Assembly (NCBI RefSeq): GCF_019898765.1
Contig: NZ_JAIOKB010000005.1
Location: 1-64,000 of the forward strand
Direction: 5' to 3'
DNA from: Sphingomonas yunnanensis
GTDB taxonomy: Bacteria; Pseudomonadota; Alphaproteobacteria; Sphingomonadales; Sphingomonadaceae
DNA: 64,000 nucleotides
How positions within the stretch are numbered: position 1 is the first letter of the stretch; the number at the start of each line of letters is the position of its first letter. This document shows positions 52,700 to 61,648 of the stretch, one piece after another. The position numbers and the translations under genes are program-made. The notes beneath the pieces were generated by a model. That model was not told where the DNA came from and made no database searches. It worked only from the letters and a program-made list of their open reading frames with translations.

Positions 52700-53770
52700 A
52701 TGACATTCCCCGCCGCGCTCACCGACTATCGCCTGCTCGGCCGCTCCGGCCTGCGCGTCGCGCCGCTCGCGCTGGGCACGATGACCTTCGGTGCCGACTG
52801 GGGCTGGGGCGCCGAGGAGGCGGAGGCGCGGCGCATCCTCGACCTCTACCTCGACCGCGGCGGCAACCTGATCGACACCGCGGTGAACTATACCAACGGC
52901 GAGTCGGAGCGGCTGCTCGGCCGCTTCCTGCGCGGCCGGCGCGAGCGCGCGGTGCTCGCCACCAAGTTCACGATGGCGCGCGATCCGGCGGACCCCAACT
53001 CGGGCGGCAACCACCGGCTCAACCTGTTGCGCTCGGTCGAGGCGAGCCTGCGCCAGCTCGACACCGACCGGATCGACCTGCTCTACCTCCACGCCTGGGA
53101 CTTCACCACCGGGCCCGACGAGGTGCTGCGTGCGCTCGACGATCTCGTCCGGGCGGGCAAGCTGGTCTATATCGGCCTGTGCAACACGCCGGCGTGGCGT
53201 GTGGCGCAGCTGCAGACGATCGCCGACCTGCGCGGCTGGTCGCCGCTGGTGGCGCTGCAGATCGAGTACAGCCTGGTTGAGCGCACCGTCGAGCACGAGC
53301 TGATGCCGATGGCGGAGGCGCTCGGGCTGGGCGTACTGCCCTGGTCGCCGCTCGGCGGCGGCATTCTCACCGGCAAGTACACGCGCGCCGACCTCTCCGA
53401 CGAGAATGGCGCCGACGTCGCCGCGACGCGCAAGGGCGTGATCGCCTCGACCGGGCACCTCAACGAGCGCTCGCTCGCGATCGCCGAGGTGGTCGGCGCG
53501 GTGGCGGCGGAGACCGGGGCGTCGCGCTCGCAGGTTGCGCTCGCCTGGACGCTGCGCCACCCCGCGGTCACCGCCCCGGTGATGGGCGCACGGACGCTGG
53601 CGCAGGCCGAGGACAATCTCGGTGCGCTGGCGGTAGTGCTCGACGACGACCAGCTCGCGCGGCTCGACGCGGCGAGCCGGCCGGCGCCGATCTTCCCCGA
53701 GCGGTTCATCGGCCGGCCGATGGCGCAGCAGCTGATCTTCGGCGCGCACCCGGTGGCGATGCGGCGCTGA
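52700..53770 (+). CDS. Aldo/keto reductase
   Basis: 356 residues. The tetrad Asp59, Tyr64 (LIDTAVNYTNGESE), Lys89 (VLATKF) and His131 (LLYLHAWDF) is intact. The C-terminal NADP motif VTAPVMGARTLAQAEDNLGAL is present. It looks like an AKR11/YajO-like protein; the substrate is unknown. GGAGG nine bases upstream of ATG 52700. Divergent from the alpha/beta hydrolase and convergent with an AraC regulator. Confidence 0.93.
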   Translation: MTFPAALTDYRLLGRSGLRVAPLALGTMTFGADWGWGAEEAEARRILDLYLDRGGNLIDTAVNYTNGESERLLGRFLRGRRERAVLATKFTMARDPADPNSGGNHRLNLLRSVEASLRQLDTDRIDLLYLHAWDFTTGPDEVLRALDDLVRAGKLVYIGLCNTPAWRVAQLQTIADLRGWSPLVALQIEYSLVERTVEHELMPMAEALGLGVLPWSPLGGGILTGKYTRADLSDENGADVAATRKGVIASTGHLNERSLAIAEVVGAVAAETGASRSQVALAWTLRHPAVTAPVMGARTLAQAEDNLGALAVVLDDDQLARLDAASRPAPIFPERFIGRPMAQQLIFGAHPVAMRR

Positions 53771-53785
53771 GCCGCGGCGGCGCGC

Positions 53786-54679
53786 TCAACCAGCCGCGGC
53801 GGCGGCGCGCAGCCGCCCGGCGTCGGCGGCGGGGGGCGCGCCGAACAGCCGCGCATAGTCGCGGCTGAACTGCGACGGGCTTTCATAGCCGACGCGATAG
53901 CCCGCGCTCGCCGCCTCGATCGCCTCGCTCAGCATCAGCCGCCGCGCCTCCTGCAGCCGCAGCCGGGTGCGGAAGGCGAGCGGGCTCAGTCCGGTCACCG
54001 CCTTGAAGTGATGGTGGAAGGCCGAGCGACTGAGCGCCGCCACCGCGGCCGCCTGGTCGACCGGGCAGCGCTCGCGATAATGGTCGCGGATCCAGCGGAT
54101 GGCGCGGCCGATCTGGCTCAGCCGCGTGTCCGCTTGCGCGAGCTGGCGCAGCGCCGCTCCCTCGGGCGCGGCGAGCAGGCGATAGTGGATCTCGCGCCGC
54201 ACCAGCGGCGCCAGCGCGGCGGCGTCGGCGGGCGTGTCGAGCAGCGCGACCAGTCGGGTGGCGGCGTCGAGCAGCGCGGGCGCGGTGATGCCGAGCGTCA
54301 GGCCCGGCGGCGCGACGACGTCGCCGCCCGGGATGCCGGGGTGGTCGAGCGCCAGCTCGGCGAGCTCGCGCGGGTCGAGGTCGAGCTGGAGGCTGAGATA
54401 GGGCGCCTCCCGCGACGCCGCGGTCACCGCGCCGACCACGGGCAGGCCGACCGAGGCGATCAGATGGTGCGCCGGATCATAGTCGTAGACCGCGGTGCCG
54501 AGCAGCGCGCGCTTGCGCCCCTGCGCGACGAAGCAGACGGTCGGCTCGTACACCACCGGCATCGGCAGCGTCGGCGTCGAGGCGCGGATCAGCGTCACGC
54601 CGGGGATGGCGGTGGCGACGGTGCCGTCCGCCGGCAGGTGCCGCGCGATCGCGCGCGCGAGCGGTTCGCTCTGGCTCAT
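53786..54679 (-). CDS. AraC-family transcriptional regulator
   Basis: 297 residues. The N-terminal AraC_N-type region (about 20-170) has VYEPTVCFVAQGRKRALLG and YLSLQLDLDPRELAEL; the C-terminal double HTH (about 190-285) has DQAAAVAALSRSAFHHHFKAVTG and AASAGYRVGYESPSQFSRDYARLF. This type (YqhC/GliR-like) often controls oxidoreductase genes; the aldo/keto reductase 15 bp away, convergent, is a possible target. Start at ATG 54679; a 23-codon longer frame is less likely. Confidence 0.92.
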   Translation of the reverse strand: MSQSEPLARAIARHLPADGTVATAIPGVTLIRASTPTLPMPVVYEPTVCFVAQGRKRALLGTAVYDYDPAHHLIASVGLPVVGAVTAASREAPYLSLQLDLDPRELAELALDHPGIPGGDVVAPPGLTLGITAPALLDAATRLVALLDTPADAAALAPLVRREIHYRLLAAPEGAALRQLAQADTRLSQIGRAIRWIRDHYRERCPVDQAAAVAALSRSAFHHHFKAVTGLSPLAFRTRLRLQEARRLMLSEAIEAASAGYRVGYESPSQFSRDYARLFGAPPAADAGRLRAAAAAG

Positions 54680-54766
54680 CGTCGCTCCGTGATGAGTCGC
54701 GCCGATACCCACAAGCCGGGGGCGGACGCGCGCGCGACGATCGGGCAAGGATCGCGGCGGATCGGC

Positions 54767-55669
54767 TCAGCCGAGCGCGCGGACATGGTCGACGAAGGCG
54801 CGCAGCGGCGGCGGAACGAGGCGGCGGCTGGAGTAATAAAGGAAGGGGCCGGGGAAGTTCGGCCACCAGTCGGCCAGCACCGGCTCGAGCGTGCCGGCGG
54901 CGAGCGCGGGGGCGAGCCACTCCTCGAACAGGTAGACGATGCCACCCCCGCCGGTCGCGGCGTCGACCAGCAGGTCGGCGGCGCCCGCGACGCGCGCGAT
55001 CAGCCGCACGCGCGGTTCGATCCGCACCGCCTCCCCGTCGCGCTCGAACTCCCACGGGCTCGCCAGCGCGCCGCTGGAGAAACGGCCGACCAGGCCATCA
55101 TGGTCGAGCAGCGCGCGCGGGTGTGCGGGCCGGCCGCGGCGGTCGAGATAGGCGGGCGCGGCGGCGGCCGCGAAGCGCTGCACGCGCGGCCCGATCGGCA
55201 CCGCGATCATGTCCTGCTCCAGCCGTTCGTCGTAGCGGATGCCGGCGTCGGCGCCGGAGGCGAGGATGTCGACGAACGAATCCTCGGCGTCGATCTCGAC
55301 GCGGATGTCGGGATAGGCGGCGAGGAAGCCGGGCAGGATCGCGGGCAGCACGAGCTTGGCCGCGCTCACCGGCACGTTGAGCCGCAATAGGCCGGTGGGC
55401 CGCTCGCGCAGCTCGTCGACCGAGCCGAGCGCCGCGGCGACCGAGTCGAGCGCGGGCGCGAGCCGCTCCAGCAGCCGCGCCCCCGCCTCGGTCGGCGCGA
55501 CGCTGCGGGTGGTGCGGTGGAGCAGCCGCAGGCCGACGCGCGCCTCGAGCCGGCGCAGCGCCTCGCTCAGCGTCGAGGCGCTTCGCCCTGTCACACGGGC
55601 GGCGTCGCGAAAGCCGCGTGCGCGCGCCACCGCGACGAAGGCCTCGAGGTCGGAGAGATCGGCGTCCAT
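54767..55669 (-). CDS. LysR-family transcriptional regulator
   Basis: 300 residues. The HTH spans about residues 6-65 (LSDLEAFVAVARARGFRDAA, SASTLSEALRRLEAR and LLHRTTRSVAPTEAGARLLE), and the effector domain contains YDERLEQDMIAVPIGPR. Divergent from the aldo/keto reductase at 55764 (94 bp between starts), which is the likely target. ATG 55669 is preferred over a 32-codon extension. Confidence 0.93.
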   Translation of the reverse strand: MDADLSDLEAFVAVARARGFRDAARVTGRSASTLSEALRRLEARVGLRLLHRTTRSVAPTEAGARLLERLAPALDSVAAALGSVDELRERPTGLLRLNVPVSAAKLVLPAILPGFLAAYPDIRVEIDAEDSFVDILASGADAGIRYDERLEQDMIAVPIGPRVQRFAAAAAPAYLDRRGRPAHPRALLDHDGLVGRFSSGALASPWEFERDGEAVRIEPRVRLIARVAGAADLLVDAATGGGGIVYLFEEWLAPALAAGTLEPVLADWWPNFPGPFLYYSSRRLVPPPLRAFVDHVRALG

Positions 55670-55763
55670 CGTTCGGGTTCCCGCACGGGTCGTCCCGATT
55701 CTTCCGGCTAATCGGCACAATCGCAAGCGCCTATCTGCACTCGCACGAACAAGGAGACGCAGC

Positions 55764-56627
55764 ATGGACGTGAAGATGACCTACCGGCTCGGCGACCGCG
55801 ACGTGCGCCGGCTCGGCTATGGCGCGATGCAGCTCGCCGGCCCGGGCGTGTTCGGCCCGCCGCGCGACCGTGACGCCGCGCTGGCGGTGCTGCGCGCCGC
55901 GGTCGCGGCCGGGGTCGACCATATCGACACCAGCGACTTCTATGGGCCGCACGTCACCAACCAGCTGATCCGCGAGGCGCTGGCGCCGTATCCCGAGTCG
56001 CTCACGATCGTCACCAAGGTGGGCGCGGTGCGCGGGCCGGAGGGATCGTGGGACCCGGCGCCGTCGCCCGCCGCGCTGCGCAACGCGGTCCACGACAATT
56101 TGCGCAACCTCGGGCTGGAGCAGCTCGCGGTCGTCAACTTCCGCGTCCACGACGGCAGTCACGGCCGCAGCGAGGGCTCGATCGCCGAGGGCTATGGCGC
56201 GCTCGCGGCGATGCGCGAGGAAGGGTTGATCCGCCACCTCGGGATCAGCAACGCCACCGCCGCGCAGGTGGAGGAGGCGCGCGCGATCGCGCCGCCGGTG
56301 TGCGTGCAGAACATGTACAATCTCGCGCACCGCGAGGACGACGCGCTGATCGACCGGCTCGCGGCCGACGGCATCGCCTATGTCCCTTTCTTCCCGCTCG
56401 GCGGCTTCAGCCCGCTCCAGTCGGGCGCGCTCGACGCGGTCGCGGCGCGGCTCCGCGCGACGCCGATGCAGGTCGCGCTGGCGTGGCTGCTCCGCCGCTC
56501 GCCCAACATCCTGCTGATCCCGGGCACGTCCTCGGTCGCGCACCTGCGCGAGAACCTCGCGGCGGCGGACGTCGTGCTCGACGCGGCGGCGCTGGACGCG
56601 CTCGACACGATCGGCGCGACGCGGTGA
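55764..56627 (+). CDS. Aldo/keto reductase, atypical active site
   Basis: 287 residues. Asp55 and Tyr60 (HIDTSDFYGPHVTNQLIREA) and Lys85 (IVTKVG) are conserved, but the position that is usually His in the strand before the C-terminal half reads Asn125 (AVVNFRVHDG). This pattern recalls YdbC-type oxidoreductases. The C-terminal ILLIPGTSSVAHLRENLAAA is the NADP-binding motif. AAGGAG precedes ATG 55764. Divergent from LysR. Confidence 0.92.
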   Translation: MDVKMTYRLGDRDVRRLGYGAMQLAGPGVFGPPRDRDAALAVLRAAVAAGVDHIDTSDFYGPHVTNQLIREALAPYPESLTIVTKVGAVRGPEGSWDPAPSPAALRNAVHDNLRNLGLEQLAVVNFRVHDGSHGRSEGSIAEGYGALAAMREEGLIRHLGISNATAAQVEEARAIAPPVCVQNMYNLAHREDDALIDRLAADGIAYVPFFPLGGFSPLQSGALDAVAARLRATPMQVALAWLLRRSPNILLIPGTSSVAHLRENLAAADVVLDAAALDALDTIGATR

Positions 56628-56685
56628 GCGCCGGCCGCGCCGCGCCATGGTCAAGCGCGGCGCGGCAGGGCATAGCGCCGGCGCC

Positions 56686-57822
56686 ATGACCGATTCCGCG
56701 CTGGCGCTCTACGTCCACTGGCCGTTCTGCGTCTCGAAATGCCCTTACTGCGACTTCAACAGCCACGTCCGCGCCGCGGTGGACCAAGAGGCGTGGCGCG
56801 ACGCGCTGCTCGCCGACCTCGCGCATGAGGCGGCGGCGCTGCCGGGGCGGCGGCTCGGCTCGATCTTCTTCGGCGGCGGCACGCCCTCGCTGATGCCGCC
56901 CGCCACGGTGGCGGCGGTGATCGACGCCGCCACCGCCGCCTGGGCACCGCTGCCCGAGCTCGAGGTGACGCTGGAGGCCAATCCCTCCTCGGTCGAGGCG
57001 GCGCGCTTCGCCGATCTCGCCGTCGCGGGAGTGAACCGCGTGTCGCTCGGGCTGCAGGCGCTCGACGACGCCGCGCTGCAGTTCCTCGGCCGCGCGCACG
57101 ACGTCGCCGAGGCGCTCGGCGCGCTCGACGTCGCGCAGCGCCATTTCGCGCGGGTGAGCACCGACCTGATCTACGCGCGCCCCGACCAATCGCTCGCCGC
57201 CTGGGAGCGCGAGCTGGCACAGGCGCTGGGCTTCGGCACCGAGCATCTGTCGCTCTACCAGCTCACGATCGAGCCCGGCACGCGCTTTCACACCGAGGCG
57301 GCGGCGGGGTGGCTGACCATCCCCGACGGCGACGCCGCCGCCGACCTGTTCGAGGCGACGCGCGCGATCACCGCCGCCGCCGGGCTGCCCGCCTATGAGG
57401 TGTCGAACCACGCGCGGCCGGGCGCGGAGAGCCGCCACAATCTCGCTTACTGGCGCTACCGCGACTATGCCGGGGTCGGCCCCGGCGCGCACGGGCGCCG
57501 CCAGGCGAGCGCGACGCAGCGCCACCGCAAGCCCGAGAACTGGCTCGGCGCGGTCGCGCGCAACGGCCACGGCCTCGTCACCGAGGAGCCGCTCGCGCCC
57601 GAGGCGCGCGCGCGCGAGGCGCTGCTGATGGGGCTGCGGCTCGCCGAGGGCGTCGACCTCGCGCGGGTGGCGCGGGTGACGGGGCTGGCGGTGGAGGCGA
57701 TCGTGGACGACGACGCGATCGCCGCTTTGCCGGGGCTGATCGCGCGCGACGGCGAGCGGCTGCGCGTGACCGAGGCGGGGATCCTGCTGCTCGACTCGAT
57801 CCTGCCGCGCGTGGTGCGCTGA
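56686..57822 (+). CDS. hemW: Radical SAM heme chaperone HemW
   Basis: 378 residues. The N-terminal Fe-S motif is Cys15-Cys19-Cys22 (HWPFCVSKCPYCDFNSH). SIFFGGGTPSLMPP, VNRVSLGLQALDD and YEVSNHARPGAESRHNLAYW are HemW signatures; the His/Cys and C-terminal HemW domain distinguish it from true oxygen-independent HemN. It binds heme and delivers it to respiratory enzymes. ATG 56686; the frame opens 13 codons earlier. An A-family repeat follows its stop. Confidence 0.92.
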   Translation: MTDSALALYVHWPFCVSKCPYCDFNSHVRAAVDQEAWRDALLADLAHEAAALPGRRLGSIFFGGGTPSLMPPATVAAVIDAATAAWAPLPELEVTLEANPSSVEAARFADLAVAGVNRVSLGLQALDDAALQFLGRAHDVAEALGALDVAQRHFARVSTDLIYARPDQSLAAWERELAQALGFGTEHLSLYQLTIEPGTRFHTEAAAGWLTIPDGDAAADLFEATRAITAAAGLPAYEVSNHARPGAESRHNLAYWRYRDYAGVGPGAHGRRQASATQRHRKPENWLGAVARNGHGLVTEEPLAPEARAREALLMGLRLAEGVDLARVARVTGLAVEAIVDDDAIAALPGLIARDGERLRVTEAGILLLDSILPRVVR

Positions 57823-57837
57823 GGCAGGGCGCAGCGC

Positions 57838-57957
57838 TCCCTCCCCTTCAGGGGAGGGCTGGGGTGGGACGGTTCCGCTGGGCGTTCGCTCTCGAAAACA
57901 GATGCGGCGCTCGCGCTAAGCCCCCACCCCCGACCTCTCGCCTGAAGGGGAGGGGAG
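57838..57957. repeat. Palindromic intergenic repeat, copy A7 (diverged)
   Basis: CTCCCTCCCCTTCAGGGGAG at the left and CCTGAAGGGGAGGGGAG at the right, with GGCTGGGGTGGG/CCCACCCCC inside. It fills the space between the stops of convergent hemW and the ABC transporter gene; its right arm touches the stop codon at 57958. Confidence 0.78.
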
Positions 57958-59496
57958 TCACTCGCCCAGTCCGACCTTCGACGCCAGCCACGCCGCCGCC
58001 GCTTCCGGCGACTTCTTGTCGGTGTCGCGGTCGACCAGATAATTCGCCGAGCGCATCGCCGCGACCGGGATGCGCCCGACCAGCGGCGCCAGCGCGGCGC
58101 GGAAACGCGCGTCCTCGCGTCGCGCCGGCGCCAGCAGCAGCAACGCGTCATAGGAGGGGATCGCGCCGCGCGGGTCGCTCAGCACAATCAGATGCTCCGC
58201 CGCGATCCGTCCGTCCGACGAGAAGGCGCTGATCACGTCGGCGCGTCCGCTCGCCAGCGCGCGGTACATGAAGGTCGGGCTGTACGGCGTCGTCGCGGCG
58301 AAGCGCAAAGGATAAGCGGCCCGGATCGCGGCCCATTCCGGCCGGTCGAGGAATTCGAGGTCGGCGCCGAGCCGCAGCCTCGGCGCCGCCGCGACCAGAT
58401 CGTCGAGCGAGGCGATGCCGCGCCCGCGCGCATCGGCGCCGCGCATCGCGAAGGCGTAGGCGTTCTCGAAGCCGAGCGTCCCCAACAAGGTGACGCCGCG
58501 CGACCGCTCGGTCCAGCGCGCCAGCTCGGCCACCAGCCGGGCGCGCGGCGGGGTGTCGCGCCGCGCCATCGCGCCGGTCCATAACGTGCCGGCATAGTCG
58601 ACGTAGACGTCGACCGCGCCGCTCGCCACCGCGCCGAACGCCACCGCCGAGCCGAGCCCGTCGCGGTAGGTCACGCTATACCCTGCCCGCTCCAGCCGCG
58701 CGCCGATCAGCCGCGCCAGGATATATTGCTCGGAAAAGTTCTTGGCGCCGACCACCACCGTTCGCCCGCCGTCGCCACCGCCGCGCCACAGCGGCGTGCT
58801 TGCGGCCGCGCCGGCGGCGACCAGCAGCGCCAGTGCCGCCGCCATGCGCCGCCACTGCCGCCGCCCCGCCGCCCGCTCGGCAAAGCCCAGCAGCGCGTCC
58901 ACCGCCAGCGCCAGCGCCGCCGCGCCGACACAGCCCGCCATCACCAACGTCCAGGCCTGAGTCTGCAATCCCGCGAAGATGAGATCGCCCAGGCTCGGCT
59001 GGCCCACGGTGGTCGACAGCGTCGCCGCGCCGATCGTCCATACCGCGGCGGTACGCACCCCCGCCATCGCCACGGGCAGCACCAGTGGCGCCTCGACCCA
59101 GCGCAGCTTCTGCGCCGCGGTCATGCCGATCCCGTCCGCGGCGGTCAGCAGCGCGCGGTCGATCCCGGCGAGCCCGGTGACGAGGTTTCGCACGATCGGC
59201 AGCAGCGCATAGAGCGTCAGCGCGAGCAGTGCCGGCAGGAAGCCGAGCGCGGGGATGCCGCCGCCGACCGAAGCCGAGAGCCACAGCAAGGCGGGGTAGA
59301 AGAGCGCGAGCAGCGCGAGGCTGGGGACGGTCTGCACCAGGCTGGCGAAGCCCAGCACCGCCGCGCCGAGGTGGCGCCGCCGCGCCGCGAGCAGCCCGAG
59401 CGGCAGTCCCAGCGCCAGCGCGAGCAGCAGCGCCGCGAGCGCGAGCAGCAGGTGCTGCGCCGCCAGCGCGGGGACTCGCGCGAGCGCCTCGCTCAT
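57958..59496 (-). CDS. Osmoprotectant-type ABC transporter, fused permease and substrate-binding protein
   Basis: 512 residues. Residues 1-235 form an MetI/ProW-type permease with about six TM helices and the EAA loop DGIGMTAAQKLRWVEAPLVLP near 121. After a seventh hydrophobic segment (219-237), residues 245-512 are an OpuAC/ProX-like binding domain: VVVGAKNFSEQYILARLIGA, DVYVDYAGTLWT, LGADLEFLDRP and VISAFSSDGRIA. Fusions of this kind import betaine, choline or related quaternary amines. Translation is coupled to the ATPase gene (ATGA). Confidence 0.92.
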   Translation of the reverse strand: MSEALARVPALAAQHLLLALAALLLALALGLPLGLLAARRRHLGAAVLGFASLVQTVPSLALLALFYPALLWLSASVGGGIPALGFLPALLALTLYALLPIVRNLVTGLAGIDRALLTAADGIGMTAAQKLRWVEAPLVLPVAMAGVRTAAVWTIGAATLSTTVGQPSLGDLIFAGLQTQAWTLVMAGCVGAAALALAVDALLGFAERAAGRRQWRRMAAALALLVAAGAAASTPLWRGGGDGGRTVVVGAKNFSEQYILARLIGARLERAGYSVTYRDGLGSAVAFGAVASGAVDVYVDYAGTLWTGAMARRDTPPRARLVAELARWTERSRGVTLLGTLGFENAYAFAMRGADARGRGIASLDDLVAAAPRLRLGADLEFLDRPEWAAIRAAYPLRFAATTPYSPTFMYRALASGRADVISAFSSDGRIAAEHLIVLSDPRGAIPSYDALLLLAPARREDARFRAALAPLVGRIPVAAMRSANYLVDRDTDKKSPEAAAAWLASKVGLGE

Positions 59497-60290
59497 GCGC
59501 CGCCCCTCCGCGCGAGGGCCGCGAGTCGCTCGGCCTGCGCGCGCGGTACCGCGACCAGCGCCGCGGCGCGCTCGCCACCCGCGCCGGTGAGCAGCGCCGC
59601 TGGCGTCTCGTCGGCGACGACGCGGCCGTGCTCCATCACCAGCACGCGGTCGGCGGCGAGCAGCGCCTCGGCCATGTCGTGGGTGACCATCACCGTGGTC
59701 AGCGCGAGTTCGCGGTGGAGCCGCGCGACCGATTCCATCAGCGCCTCGCGCGTGACCGGGTCGAGCGCGCCGAACGGCTCGTCCATCAGCAACAGCCGCG
59801 GGCCGGTGACGAGCGCGCGCGCGACCCCGACGCGCTGGCGCTGCCCGCCCGAGAGCTCGGCGGGCAGCCGCGTCGAGAGGGCGGCGGGCAGGTCGACGAG
59901 GTCGAGCATCGCCGCGACGCGATCGTCGTCGCGCCTCCCGGCGACGCGCAGCGGCAGCGCGACATTCTCCGCGACGGTGAGGTGGGGGAAGAGACCGACT
60001 TCCTGGAAGACATAGCCGATCCGCCGCCGCAGCGCGTGCGGCGGCCCGTCCGCCACGTCGCTTCCGTCGAGCATGACCCGGCCTGCGCTCGGCACCACCA
60101 GCCGGTTGATCGTCTTGAGCAGCGTCGACTTGCCCGAGCCCGACGCGCCGACCAGCGCCACCAGGCTGCCCGGCGCGAGCGTCAGCGAGACGTCGTCCAC
60201 CGCGGCGGTGCCGTCGGCATAGACTTTGGCGACGCGCTCGAACGCGATCGCCGGGCCGCTCGCCGGCGTGGGCAGCGATTGTGCTGGCAT
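59493..60290 (-). CDS. ABC transporter ATP-binding protein, osmoprotectant type
   Basis: 265 residues. Walker A GASGSGKST (48-56), Q-loop GYVFQEVGLFPHLTV, signature LSGGQRQRVGVARAL, Walker B LLLMDEPFGALDP and switch His in VMVTHDMAEAL. Similar to OpuCA/ProV, but it ends without the CBS domains that sense ionic strength in OpuA/OpuC. Upstream partner of the fused permease-binding protein gene. Confidence 0.93.
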   Translation of the reverse strand: MPAQSLPTPASGPAIAFERVAKVYADGTAAVDDVSLTLAPGSLVALVGASGSGKSTLLKTINRLVVPSAGRVMLDGSDVADGPPHALRRRIGYVFQEVGLFPHLTVAENVALPLRVAGRRDDDRVAAMLDLVDLPAALSTRLPAELSGGQRQRVGVARALVTGPRLLLMDEPFGALDPVTREALMESVARLHRELALTTVMVTHDMAEALLAADRVLVMEHGRVVADETPAALLTGAGGERAAALVAVPRAQAERLAALARRGGA

Positions 60291-60353
60291 CGTGCGCGAC
60301 GATGCGGGAAGCCTGCGCCACTAACAAGCGTCAAGAAGCAGGAGAGGGTGAGA

Positions 60354-61136
60354 ATGAGGGCGATACTCGTCACCGGCGGCGGCTCGGGCATCGGTCGCGC
60401 GGTGGCGCAGCGCTTCGCCGCGGAGGGCTGGCGCGTCGGGCTCGCCGACATCGACCAGCGCGGGCTCGCCGCGACCGCCGCGCTGCTGCCGCGCGATCGC
60501 ACCAGCACGCACCAGATGGACGTGCGCGACCCGGCCGAGTGGGAGCATGTGCTCGCCGAGTTCGCGGCGATCAGTGACGGGCGGCTCGACGTGCTGTTCA
60601 ACAACGCCGGCGTGGCGGTGGGCGGCGCCTTCGGCGAGATCGCGATCGAGGCGCTCGATCGCGTCATCGACGTGAACTTCCGCGGCGTCGCCTATGGCGC
60701 GCGGCTGGCCTATCCGTATTTGCGCGCGACGCCGGGATCGTGCCTGCTCAACACCGCCTCGGCCTCCGCGATCTACGGCTCGTCCGGGCTCGCCGCTTAC
60801 TCCGCGACCAAGTTCGCGGTGCGCGGGCTGACCGAGGCGCTCGACGGCGAGTGGGCGCGCGAGGGCATCCGCGTGCGGTCGCTGATGCCGGGCTTCATCG
60901 ACACCGCGCTGCTCACCGCGCCGGTCGCGGGCTCGAACCGCACCGCGCGCGAGGCGGTGGTGGCGGCGGGGCTGGAGTTCACCCCGGTCGAGGTGGCGGC
61001 GGAGCAGGCCTGGGCGGCGGTGCAGGGCGATCGGCTCCACACGTTGGTGGGCCCGACCGCGAAGCGGCTCGCCTTCGCGGCACGCTGGCTGCCGGGGCGG
61101 TTGCGCACGTCGATGCGGCGGCGGGTGATGCGGTAG
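60354..61136 (+). CDS. Short-chain dehydrogenase/reductase
   Basis: 260 residues, classical SDR. TGGGSGIGRAVAQRF (cofactor loop), NNAGVAVGG, and the catalytic Ser and Tyr-x3-Lys in LLNTASASAIYGSSGLAAYSATK. The C-terminal basic segment (ARWLPGRLRTSMRRRVMR) is unusual for the family and may bind membranes or polyanions. AGGAGAGGG precedes ATG 60354. Substrate unknown. Its stop codon shares its last base with repeat A8. Confidence 0.92.
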   Translation: MRAILVTGGGSGIGRAVAQRFAAEGWRVGLADIDQRGLAATAALLPRDRTSTHQMDVRDPAEWEHVLAEFAAISDGRLDVLFNNAGVAVGGAFGEIAIEALDRVIDVNFRGVAYGARLAYPYLRATPGSCLLNTASASAIYGSSGLAAYSATKFAVRGLTEALDGEWAREGIRVRSLMPGFIDTALLTAPVAGSNRTAREAVVAAGLEFTPVEVAAEQAWAAVQGDRLHTLVGPTAKRLAFAARWLPGRLRTSMRRRVMR

Positions 61137-61278
61137 ATCCTCCCCGCTCGCGGGGAGGGGGACCGCGCGCGAGGCGCGTGGTGGAGGGGGGGCGTCCGCA
61201 TACGAGCCGGTGCGGCGTGCGGAGAGCCCCCTCCGTCAGCGCTGGCGCGCTGCCACCTCCCCGCCAGCGGGGAGGATC
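61136..61278. repeat. Palindromic intergenic repeat, copy A8
   Basis: GATCCTCCCCGCTCGCGGGGAG at the left and CCCCGCCAGCGGGGAGGATC at the right, with CCCTCCGTCAGCGCTGGCGC inside, 143 bp. It begins on the last base of the SDR stop codon and ends 5 bp before the stop of the convergent dehydratase gene. Confidence 0.82.
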
Positions 61279-61283
61279 TTGGC

Positions 61284-61583
61284 CTACCCCCCCAAGATCG
61301 CGTCGATCGCGGTCGCCAGCTCGATGTCGCGCTCGGACAGGCCGCCCGCATCATGCGTCGTCAGCAGTATCTCCACGCGGTTCCACACGTTGCTCCACTC
61401 GGGGTGGTGGTCGGCGCGCTCCGCCAGCAGCGCCACCTGGGTCATGAAACCGAACGCCTCGGCGAAATCGGTGAAGACGATCGTACGCGTGATCGCGTCG
61501 CGCGCGTCGTCATAATCCCACTCGGGCAGGCCATCGAGCGCGTCGGCGCGCTCGGCCTCGCTGAGTTGTTCGATCGCCGCCAT
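61284..61583 (-). CDS. phhB: 4a-hydroxytetrahydrobiopterin dehydratase (pterin carbinolamine dehydratase)
   Basis: 99 residues, the full length of the family. The active-site motif His59-His60-Pro61-Glu-Trp ([16 protein letters not shown]) is intact, and the C-terminal [19 protein letters not shown] matches. It recycles the pterin cofactor of aromatic amino-acid hydroxylases or helps in molybdopterin-like pathways; no phenylalanine hydroxylase gene is adjacent. A GTG-ATG pair starts the frame; the ATG at 61583 is taken. Confidence 0.93.
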   Translation of the reverse strand: MAAIEQLSEAERADALDGLPEWDYDDARDAITRTIVFTDFAEAFGFMTQVALLAERADHHPEWSNVWNRVEILLTTHDAGGLSERDIELATAIDAILGG

Positions 61584-61648
61584 CACGCACTCCCTCTGAC
61601 CGCCCCGCCGCTTGCCGCGGCCCGCGCGCGAGCGGTATGGCGCGGGGA

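Noticed and set aside
58219..58470. Frameshift or stop in the fused ABC gene
   Set aside because: The frame is open through permease and binding domains with conserved motifs in order; it is a true fusion.
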